64,000 nt of DNA from Cyrtodaria siliqua. Its lineage: Eukaryota; Mollusca; Bivalvia; Adapedonta; Hiatellidae. The DNA is taken from assembly GCA_037043455.1 (NCBI GenBank), contig JAWPHD010006802.1, forward strand, positions 62,001 to 126,000, given 5' to 3'. Below are positions 59,701-64,000 of the stretch, in pieces. The notes below the pieces were generated by a model. That model made no database searches, had not been told where the DNA came from, and was given only the letters and a program-made list of their open reading frames with translations. A program made the position numbers and the translations under genes. Each line of letters begins with the position of its first letter. The first letter of the stretch is position 1.

Positions 59701-60157
59701 GGTATTGGAGTGTGTTTTTTATCCTTTGAGAATGATAAAATGTGACTTATATTGCCAGTGCATGTATTTAAGCAACCAAATATTTTCTAACAATATACTG
59801 CTATGATATCAATGTATAAAAACTAAAATAAAATAGACTGTGTGGGGTTCGAGAGTGGGTTTTATACCCCTTCTGTCAAAGGCAAGTGAAAGAATGTAAC
59901 AATGCTGGAAATTACCTTCCTTTATGGTTATACTGTTAAACAATTCTACTACACTTGTTTCACTCCAAGCGAATGTTCTTGTCTGAAGGCATTGCCACAG
60001 CTAGGTCACACTCACACAATTAAGTACCCCACCCACCAAACCCAAATTTGCCATCCAAGATAAAAAAAAATAAGCAGCCATTACGCAACTACAAATTCTC
60101 ACCTGTTGGAACATAGTCATCGTCTTCTGATGAATTATAACCTTCTTCGTCTGACAT
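41758..60157 (-). CDS. CFDP1: Craniofacial development protein 1 (BCNT/Swc5 family), complete, eight exons, 310 aa
   Basis: Exons on the - strand: 60103-60157, 53499-53628, 52463-52703, 49049-49173, 45652-45777, 43847-43922, 42243-42328 and 41758-41851. All junctions are GT-AG and phases agree throughout (933 nt including TAG). The protein starts MSDEEGYNSSEDDDYVPT, an acidic N-terminus with the DDDYVP motif seen in CFDP1/Swc5 proteins. Then come a basic KRKRKAQKAQ patch (exon 2), DSLWSSFMSDVG after a charged coiled stretch (exon 3), and ITVTKVYDFAGEAVQ (exon 4) running into VTKELD (exon 5). The BCNT-C domain is split over exons 6-8: KMGTL / EKSKLDWEGFKQKEGIEEEL, IHNRGKE / SYIERMNFLQRADVRQFEIE. 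Human CFDP1 (299 aa) has the same motifs in the same order. Family members act in the nucleus in chromatin and H2A.Z remodelling (SWR1/SRCAP). Introns carry minisatellites, SINEs and MITEs. Identity is near certain; the 5' UTR and polyadenylation site are not fixed. Confidence 0.96.
41852..42242 (-). other. CFDP1 intron 7
   Basis: AT-rich intron with donor AAAG/gtttga and acceptor TATTTTCAG. No repeats were recognised. Confidence 0.7.
42318..42510. repeat. 94-bp duplication carrying a copy of the exon 7 splice acceptor
   Basis: TTAGACTTTTCCTGTAAAGT at 42318 (the start of CFDP1 exon 7 and its acceptor, read on +) recurs at 42412 with the flanking AAAGAAAAC and ACTGAGTTCCA. A third worn copy (CTGTTCCTGTAAATTACGTT) lies near 42467. 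On the - strand the upstream copy offers a second TTTACAG acceptor and the first 13 nt of exon 7. Confidence 0.85.
42593..42914. mobile_element. TTAA-flanked MITE, copy 3 (322 bp), in CFDP1 intron 6
   Basis: It begins TTAAAGGGACACACGGCAAT plus CTTGA and ends TCAAGATTGCCATGTGTCCC plus TTTAA, so the TIRs are about 25 bp with one mismatch. Internal CACGGCATCCCGTTAGTTTT matches CACGACGTCCCGTCATTTTT in the copy at 15920. Confidence 0.87.
42988..43800 (+). mobile_element. GGGCCATAACTC-type element with ATGTCTCCCCCAC ends, in CFDP1 intron 6
   Basis: It starts AACAGATGTCTCCCCCACTG and ends CAAAGTGGGGGAGAGAT, so the ends are inverted copies with one mismatch. The interior is ~150-bp units (AAGGGCCATAACTCTGCC, GGCTTGGTACTGATCATCC, GGGGTTAAGGA) like those at 9173-10100, followed by a GACGACAGACAGAC tract. 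It has no coding capacity. Its right end lies about 45 bp from CFDP1 exon 6. Confidence 0.78.
44124..44695. mobile_element. Long-armed foldback element (572 bp)
   Basis: It begins CTATTGTTTGGGGCGCTTGT and ends with the reverse complement (ACAAGCGCCCCAAACAATAG). Paired sequence continues inward, with gaps, for roughly 200 bp per arm: AGCCAAAGGTTTTT with AAAAACCTTTGGCT, TTTTTAGTGGTAAATAAAA with TTTTATTTACCACTAAAAA, and GGTTGAGAAATAAA with TTTATTTCTCAACT. No convincing target duplication or coding frame. Confidence 0.83.
45315..45583 (-). mobile_element. Full-length tRNA-derived SINE (269 bp) in CFDP1 intron 5
   Basis: On the - strand it starts GGGGCGTCCCTGGTTGAGTG (tRNA A-box region), has a B-box (GGTTTGATCC), a body with GTGAGGAAGCTATCCAGCTG and a tail ending in CCAATTCAATTCAATT. 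It is flanked by TAGTGTCCCTT (45304-45314) and TAGTTTCCCTT (45584-45594), an 11-bp target duplication with one mismatch. Confidence 0.87.
46018..46358. mobile_element. hAT-like MITE (341 bp) with 5-bp target duplication TGTAC
   Basis: Inverted ends CAGGGCTGGAAATTA and TAATTTCGAGCTCTG. The 5-bp repeat TGTAC flanks it (46013-46017 and 46359-46363), and removing the insert restores the minisatellite reading ACATGTACCATGACAAA. No transposase is coded. Confidence 0.84.
46662..46757. mobile_element. Fragment of another dispersed repeat in the minisatellite
   Basis: GGGGCATAGCCAGAGCCTTT and GGTGGGGTCCCGGGAAAATT interrupt the 58-bp units. The ends are not clear, so class and mechanism are unknown. 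Confidence 0.4.
47736..48991. mobile_element. Non-autonomous hAT-like element (1256 bp) with 5-bp target duplication ACCAT
   Basis: It begins CAGTGCTCACACTGGCCATT and ends with GTGAGCACTG. The flanking 5-bp repeats are ACCAT (47731-47735 and 48992-48996). CAGTG...CACTG ends are typical of hAT elements. The interior has an A run (48111-48131) and no transposase frame. Confidence 0.78.
49440..52420. repeat. 29-bp minisatellite, about 90 units, in CFDP1 intron 3
   Basis: Units read AGCATAAGTACACAATCAAG plus CACTATTGC with many variants. Near the left end the units read ACCCAAGCAAGGCCTTAATG. Between about 51545 and 51880 a 116-bp block of four units is repeated three times (TAGTATAAG at 51545, 51661 and 51777). 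An insertion interrupts the array at about 51987-52291. It fills nearly the whole intron. Confidence 0.95.
51987..52291. mobile_element. Short repeat element inserted in the 29-bp array
   Basis: TTGTGTCACCTGCC near the left and GTAGGCGACACAA at the right form an inverted end repeat. The interior has GGCATACCTCTGCCAAAA and a GATGGACGACAATGACGGAC tract like the other tandem-block elements of the window. Confidence 0.65.
52704..53498 (-). other. CFDP1 intron 2, with a 159-bp palindrome
   Basis: Apart from the palindrome at 52962-53120, it is AT-rich unique sequence with a TATATATATA tract (52751-52761). Confidence 0.65.
52962..53120. mobile_element. Near-perfect palindromic MITE (159 bp)
   Basis: The left arm starts ATAATTAACAGCATAAATTT and continues through GTGGTAATTTGGTTAAAAAA. 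The right arm is its reverse complement with a few mismatches, leaving a loop of about 13 nt (CGAGGTCGAAGGA). Arms are about 72 bp. The left-arm outer sequence also reads AATAATT, so a short A/T target duplication is possible. Confidence 0.82.
53721..54208 (-). mobile_element. tRNA-derived SINE with an internal tandem duplication
   Basis: The full copy (53721-53992) on the - strand starts GGGGCGTCCGTGGCCAAGTG (A-box), then CCCCTCACC and GTAGGTTCGATCCCTCAGG (B-box), the body and a CCAATTCAATTCAATC tail. A 216-bp segment (53785-54000) is repeated at 54001-54216. The target duplication TGTCTAATCTGA lies at 53709-53720 and 54209-54220. The tRNA-like head resembles a tRNA with the anticodon region degraded; it is not a functional tRNA gene. 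Confidence 0.88.
54885..55086 (-). CDS. Candidate alternative first exon within CFDP1 intron 1
   Basis: An ATG at 55086-55084 opens 67 codons: MNTTDAHKNNNFKTITGN, then LGMLNFPIMERTERGIFLKE, then PKTKSLDLRNSLLFG. It ends at a strong donor (CTTTG/gtgagt at 54885-54884). The exon leaves one base (G) over, the same phase as CFDP1 exon 1, so it could splice in frame to exon 2 (G + AT = Asp). It could equally be the start of a nested gene or chance. No family is recognised. Confidence 0.35.
55867..55970. repeat. 52-bp G-rich tandem duplication
   Basis: GAGGCGAGGGGGTGGGTGTG plus GTAGGGGTGTCCACGCCCAC and AGAGGGGTTT occurs twice (55867 and 55919), differing at very few bases. Confidence 0.9.
56110..56239. 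mobile_element. Possible short foldback element
   Basis: GAGAAAAGTAGCCGGC at the left and GAGGCTACTTCTCC at the right are roughly inverted, enclosing a GC-rich ~130-bp sequence (TTGCCGGCCGCCGGGGC). No target duplication is seen. Confidence 0.35.
56280..56650. mobile_element. Rearranged relative of the 57918 MITE
   Basis: The right half (56460-56650: GAGTGTAATTTTAGTGTGG, TACCGCTATTGAATTCCGTC, TTGGTGTGTTATGTTT) is a direct match to 58233-58400. The left half (AATGTATTACTACAGACTT, GTTTTCATGTAGAC) is the reverse complement of 57995-58050. The terminal AGGGACA repeats are lost. Confidence 0.55.
57655..57790. repeat. AT-rich inverted sequence
   Basis: CAGACAGACATAAAAATTAA and TATAGACATAAAAATATAGA face TCTATATTTTTATGTCTATA and ATATATGTCTGTTGTCAG, an imperfect palindrome within a TA-rich tract. 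Confidence 0.6.
57918..58429. mobile_element. TTAA-flanked MITE (512 bp) with tRNA-like boxes
   Basis: Perfect 21-bp inverted ends: TTAAAGGGACACTGTCCGTA plus A at the left, and its reverse complement at the right. The interior has GCTTTGCTCAGTTGGGAGC and GCGAGTTCAAACGCC, which look like tRNA A and B boxes, so a tRNA-like segment may have been captured. No transposase. Confidence 0.87.
59350..59701. mobile_element. hAT-like MITE (352 bp) with 5-bp target duplication GTATT
   Basis: Inverted ends CAGGCCTTTTTCT and AGAAAAAGGCCTG, flanked by GTATT (59345-59349 and 59702-59706). The interior has several TTGGGAAAA and AATTGGGAA words. No transposase. Confidence 0.88.
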
Positions 60158-60250
60158 TATTCAGATATAAATAGAAGTAACTCCCGGTAAGTTCGAAAAA
60201 TGTGGAAAACAGTTTTTTTTACAACACCGGAAATGGGGTTGGGGTAAACA
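60158..60250 (-). promoter_or_regulatory. CFDP1 upstream region, squeezed against a transposon end
   Basis: Only about 95 bp separate the CFDP1 ATG (60157) from the first transposon terminal motif on the other side. The core promoter must lie here or inside the transposon terminus. No TATA box or initiator is assigned. Confidence 0.35.
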
Positions 60251-60469
60251 GCGAAAAGGAATGTTTAAGCGAAAAGAAGCGAAAAGGAATTCCCGCGAGC
60301 GAAAAGGAATGTGTTTATCTGTATCTGTATCTGTATGGTACACGTTTCCGTCACAATTGACGATTACAACGCGGGTTGGTTGCGCATTAATTAATATCAA
60401 ATATACTAAACAATGAATTAAGTGAGAAGAAAAAATGAGTAAAAATGGATAGGAAAGGTAGAAGGAAGA

Positions 60470-61506
60470 TATTCTTAGTCGCTAATTGCGTGATAGGCCT
60501 TCATCATCAATCCTGTCTGGCTACCGTAGCGGCCCCTGGGAATTCACCCAACCAGCATAGCACTGAGAATCACTAGAAACTAACAAACAATCAACTGGGA
60601 CAGGGTTTAGAATGAAAGTTTGGAAAGCTCCTGTTTGTAAGATACCAAATCAGGAGCCTCAGCCACAGTGGCTGGTAGACTATTCCAACGACAAACTGTT
60701 CTTGGGAAAAAACTAAATTTGAGATAGTCGCTGGAAGAAGATAACTGTCTAAATTTCAAAGAGTGATTGGACCTGGTGCGAGATGATGCAGGTGTCAGGA
60801 ACTTGGATGCTGGTATGTCCACTAGCCCGTGAATAATCTTAAAGAGCATGGTGAGTTGGCTCTTAGAACGCCTCGACTCCAGAGTCTCCCATTCTAGGTG
60901 CTCCAACATAGATGTGACACTGCTAGTGTTCCTGTAGCGGTTAGTGATATACCGTGCTGCCCGACGCTGAACCATCTCTACCTTCTTGATGTGCTCTTGG
61001 GTGTGAGGGCTCCAAATAGTAGAACAGTACTCTAGGGTGGGTCTTACTAGTGAGAAGTATGCCGAGGACTTTGTTTGTTCGTTGGAAATCCTCAGGTTCC
61101 TTCTCAAGAATCCTAGTGTACTGTTCGCCTTCTTGACTGTTTTGTCGATATGGAGGCTCCAATTCATGTCTTTTTGTAGCTCCACCCCGAGGTACTTTGC
61201 CGAATCCGTGGTCTCTAGGACCTGACCCTTCAGTGTGTAGTTAAAGGCTACCGGTGATCTTGATCTAGAGACTCTGAGGGTGCTGCATTTGTCTGGGTGG
61301 AAATCCATGCCCCATATACTTTCCCATTCGGCGAGTCGATCTAGGTCATCTTGGAGGTCAACACTGTCTTGTCTTGTTCTGATTGGTCTGTACAAGATAC
61401 AGTCGTCAGCAAAGAGGCGAACTCTTGAATGTACGCTGTCTGGAAGGTCATTTATAAAAATGAGGAACAACAGTGGGCCTAATACCGTGCCTTGAATACC
61501 GTGCAT
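60470..61506 (-). pseudogene. 5'-truncated LINE with an open reverse-transcriptase C-terminal part
   Basis: A 299-codon frame (61506-60607) reads QGTVLGPLLFLIFINDLP, the catalytic FADD, KYLGVELQKDMNWSLHI, LVRPTLEYCSTIWSPHTQ, VQRRAARYITNRY and WNSLPATVAEAPDLVSYKQ. This is the region from RT motif 4-5 to the end of a Jockey/CR1-group ORF2, and it is still open. The 5' end is cut at the VPQGT block (here GIQGT). About 130 bp of 3' UTR follow (to about 60470). It is inserted in a terminal unit of the transposon at 60251-64000, so it is younger than that insertion. Confidence 0.85.
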
Positions 61507-62323
61507 TGAGGTACTCCGCTAATAACTGGCACACTGTCTGAAGTAATATATGTAAATGTATGTCTGAATTTAGTTGTTTAGTGGCAGAATTATTATATTT
61601 TTGATTAATTAAACATGATATAAATATATCAGTATACTGTATTAAACGCAATTATGAAAATTAAGATGCAATTAAGAAAGAGATACAGTTTACTCGGGAA
61701 CAAAAAGGAAATCCGTGAGCGAAAAGGAAATTACTAGTATATGCATGTCTTAATTAGGCTTATTAGTTAGTATCATATGTTTGTTTAATTAAACAGGATA
61801 TAACGGGGCCGATATTACTATATCAATATACTTTATTAAACCCAATTATGACATTTAATATGAAATTAAGAAACAGGTGTAGTCTATTCGGGAACGAAAA
61901 GGAAATACCGCGAGCGAAAAGGAATTTGTGTGCTATTTATGTGATATAGTAATGTCTTAATTACGTTGCATAATGACGTAATTATTTCAATGTTAGATTA
62001 ATTTAAAACTACTTTTATCTATCAATATATTTAACTATGAAATCAAGAAAATGCAGCTTAAGGTGGAGCGAAAAGGAATTTCCGTAAGCGAAAAGGAATT
62101 TGTGCAGTATAATTAAGCTGTTCTGTGAGTCCCGTTATTTAAAAAAGATGTATACTTAATATAAAGAAATTGTAAATGACAAACTAGTTATTAAGTATTA
62201 CAAATCATTTTAATTTCATCTTTTTAATATTTATTTCATATTGAAAACATAATCATTTAACAAAAATGCAGGTACATTACACTATCCTTTATGCTTTATC
62301 AGCGACATTAACAGTTCTAAACA
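61507..62323. repeat. Terminal tandem units of the transposon
   Basis: Successive ~190-200-bp units share GTCTTAATTA, ATATCAATATA, AATTATGA and ATTAAGAAA(G/C), each closing with a GCGAAAAGGAA pair (61710, 61913, 62070-62095). From 62110 to 62323 lies AT-rich sequence before the transposase stop codon. Confidence 0.75.
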
Positions 62324-64000
62324 TTACTCCACAAGTTTGCGTTTAGCATTTGGTGTGCGGGACCTTTCTGCTCGCTTTCTTTTCACTTGATTTGGTTTCT
62401 TCCCAGCGGTCGGGGTTCGCAGGATGGTCCTGGTGCCATCCGACGACACTGTTTGGTTCAGTCGTCGGCCTTTGTCGTTAAGAAATTTGTCTTCTGTTTT
62501 TCGTTTATGGTCCTCCGTCCAGCTCACCCAAGTGTCGATATCCGTCCTGTGGTGACGGAACGATTCATGTAGCGTGAAGTTCCCACAGCCCCGAATTGCT
62601 CTACACGTTTCTTCTTTTTCCGACTGAATTATATTATACATTGTTTTAATGAAGTCAGGCAATGAACTCTGCTTCCAGTTTGTTGCTGATTTCAGAATGT
62701 GATTTGCGCTTTCGCAATTATTGTTTGTCCAGTATGAATTTATTTTGCCGTTTTTTGATGGTTCTATTACATGATTTTTGATTAATGGCAGTAGTCGTGT
62801 GTCAAAGTAGGGTTCAAATTTCTTCTCTCCAACTTTATCGTCGTTGGCACTGATTAATTGTTTGATTGTTTTCAGCCTACTTTCATATGTGTCAATGTCG
62901 GTAGCTGATGTCAAGCCTTTGTCTCCAAATAGTTCATTTAACACAATTTGTCTCTCTTTTATTGGAATTCCGACTTGATGTTCCATGAAATCTTTCGCAT
63001 TTTGACGTAAATGTCGTGTGCAGAGAACGTGTTCAGCTCCCGGAAAGCAGCGTCTGACGGAAGCCTTAATCGCATGTTCATCGTCTGATCCGATTACTAG
63101 GTGAGAAAGTTCCGTGTCGGTAAGTTGATCCGCAATGTGATGCATAAAAGAAGAATATGTTTTAGTACTAGAATTACTGTGGATAAAAGTTGGTCCAAAT
63201 GTTATGGGATGTTCGTTTGTAGATTTTTTTATTACTGACAGATTTTTGTATACAGATGGAGTCACGTGAAAATCACCAAGGTTGTAGGTTTTGTCCAGGC
63301 CTAATACGGTGCCACCATCTTTGCAGCAAAACCGTTTAATATCCCTTATTTGCTGTTCCGTGTAAATGATGACACTGGGAGGCATACCCTTATGGTGCTG
63401 TACAGCTCTCACAAAGTCATGCTCTTGCACCATGTTCTCCACGGATAGTAGATGATATGCAGCGTTGTTTCGAGAAAGGGAAGACGTTCTCGCCTTTTTG
63501 TCTTCATTGTACTTGAAGTTTCTTATTTGATCAATGTTTCTTTGTTTTTCAAAATCATCCTTTGTTCTGATATTAAATTGCCTTTCAACTTCCTTAGGGG
63601 GCATATTCTTTACTATTTGTTTGATTTCAGTCCTCATCGACTCCTTTGTCTTAATAAAATGTTCATTGCCTGAAGGTTTCTTTACATTTCCATGAAACTG
63701 TCTCTCGGGAAATACACCAATGTACTCTACAATGGCAACATCAGTGGGTAGTGTTTGCACTGAAGACGGAACATGTCCAAACCACGTCACTTTCTTTTTA
63801 AATTGACTGGGACCCAGCGGAGAGGCTTTAAGTGTTGTGTACAATCTGTGAACTTCTAGTATTTCTCCTTCTGACGGTTGCGGTTGAATTGGTACAAATG
63901 TACGTTTTCTATTTGACATTATTTCTGTACAGAATATACCGTCCTTTTTCACAATTGATTTTAGCTTATTGTCTGTTTGCACATACAGAGATTTTGGGCT
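62324..64000 (-). CDS. MULE-like DDE transposase, N-terminus beyond the window
   Basis: One uninterrupted - strand frame runs from the window edge to a stop at 62324 (about 558 codons visible). It contains GGTVLGLDKTYN (first catalytic Asp, about 230 residues in), a beta-strand region (FGPTFIHSNSSTKTYSSFMH), HLVIGSDDEHAIKASVRRCF (second Asp) followed by the C-x2-H pair in EHVLCTRHLRQN, and WTNNNCESANHILKSATNW with the probable catalytic Glu. The tail is basic (KPNQVKRKRAERSRTP), a likely nuclear signal. Order and spacing fit MULE transposases (the C-x2-H after the second Asp is characteristic). The frame is open upstream past 63982 (SPKSLYVQTDN), so no start is assigned. With no stops in 1.68 kb, this copy may be recent or active. 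A dead relative lies at 30150-30606. Confidence 0.82.
   Translation of the reverse strand, partial: SPKSLYVQTDNKLKSIVKKDGIFCTEIMSNRKRTFVPIQPQPSEGEILEVHRLYTTLKASPLGPSQFKKKVTWFGHVPSSVQTLPTDVAIVEYIGVFPERQFHGNVKKPSGNEHFIKTKESMRTEIKQIVKNMPPKEVERQFNIRTKDDFEKQRNIDQIRNFKYNEDKKARTSSLSRNNAAYHLLSVENMVQEHDFVRAVQHHKGMPPSVIIYTEQQIRDIKRFCCKDGGTVLGLDKTYNLGDFHVTPSVYKNLSVIKKSTNEHPITFGPTFIHSNSSTKTYSSFMHHIADQLTDTELSHLVIGSDDEHAIKASVRRCFPGAEHVLCTRHLRQNAKDFMEHQVGIPIKERQIVLNELFGDKGLTSATDIDTYESRLKTIKQLISANDDKVGEKKFEPYFDTRLLPLIKNHVIEPSKNGKINSYWTNNNCESANHILKSATNWKQSSLPDFIKTMYNIIQSEKEETCRAIRGCGNFTLHESFRHHRTDIDTWVSWTEDHKRKTEDKFLNDKGRRLNQTVSSDGTRTILRTPTAGKKPNQVKRKRAERSRTPNAKRKLVE

Larger units (their letters stand above)
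53629..60102 (-). other. CFDP1 intron 1 (6.5 kb)
   Basis: Contains the duplicated SINE (53721-54208), the candidate alternative exon (54885-55086), a 52-bp G-rich duplication (55867-55970), a rearranged repeat (56280-56650), an AT-rich inverted sequence (57655-57790), a TTAA MITE (57918-58429) and a hAT-like MITE (59350-59701). The remainder shows no exons that I can support. Confidence 0.65.
60251..64000 (-). mobile_element. MULE-like DNA transposon, partial (right part beyond the window)
   Basis: One terminal region (60251-62110) is built from repeats of about 190-200 bp whose boundaries carry GCGAAAAGGAAT, often as pairs such as GCGAAAAGGAATTTCCGTAA and GCGAAAAGGAATTTGTG (about 60253, 60297, 61710, 61913, 62070, 62088). 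One unit is split by a LINE fragment. The transposase frame (62324-64000) follows inside. The layout (transposase 3' end, short spacer, inward tandem array) is the same as in the element at 29007-31871, though the unit sequences differ outside CGAAAAGG. The other terminus is outside the window. Confidence 0.75.

Noticed and set aside
61448..61651. 67-codon - strand frame upstream of the LINE frame
   Set aside because: It spans the truncation point of the LINE and the transposon repeat unit, so it is a chance frame.

Overview
The window looks like nuclear DNA of an animal, most likely a marine bivalve mollusc. It has low coding density, GT-AG introns, many minisatellites, tRNA-derived SINEs, non-LTR retrotransposon remnants, and dispersed repeats built from short tandem blocks of the kind common in bivalve genomes. 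The bivalve assignment is inference. There are no bacterial signatures (operons, Shine-Dalgarno sites, CRISPR).

Three genes can be supported from splice sites and reading frame. (1) On the + strand, four exons between 2271 and 5375 form the 3' end of a gene that starts left of the window; the product is not recognised. (2) On the - strand, a 1.46-kb coding exon (19218-20691) plus a small downstream exon (17458-17513) form the 5' part of a gene of unrecognised product with a coiled-coil segment. (3) On the - strand, a complete eight-exon gene for craniofacial development protein 1 (CFDP1, BCNT/Swc5 family, 310 aa) spans 41758-60157. Weaker candidate exons lie at 39095-39207, 39812-39976, 41223-41470 and 54885-55086.

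Layout: 1-1951 is a 91-bp satellite; 2.2-5.4 kb is the + gene; 6.4-8.3 kb is a 32-bp minisatellite with a SINE inside it; 8.8-13 kb holds repeats carrying 'GGCCATAACTC' blocks, a mariner-like MITE and a 355-bp tandem duplication; 15.3-16.5 kb holds a decayed gene copy and two abutting TTAA MITEs; 17.4-20.7 kb is the second gene; 21.2-23.4 and 26.8-27.3 kb are LINE remnants; 25.8-26.8 kb is another minisatellite; 28.2 kb has a perfect 37-bp palindrome; 29.0-31.9 kb is an internally deleted DNA transposon with inverted tandem arrays at its ends; 32.3-38.4 kb is repeat elements with 321-bp internal units; 41.7-60.2 kb is CFDP1, whose introns are packed with minisatellites, SINEs and MITEs; 60.2-64.0 kb is a second, larger transposon with a long MULE-type transposase frame that runs off the right edge.

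The most notable system is the pair of related transposons at 29.0-31.9 and 60.2-64+ kb. Both carry (or retain the tail of) the same MULE-like DDE transposase. Both have terminal regions made of ~185-200-bp tandem units that end in a GCGAAAAGG motif, and one such terminus lies about 100 bp upstream of the CFDP1 start codon. A second pattern is three unrelated-looking MITEs with CAG...CTG ends, each flanked by a 5-bp direct repeat (TGTAC, ACCAT, GTATT), which fits a hAT5-like insertion mode. Numbers of copies, family names and any expression claims could not be tested here.
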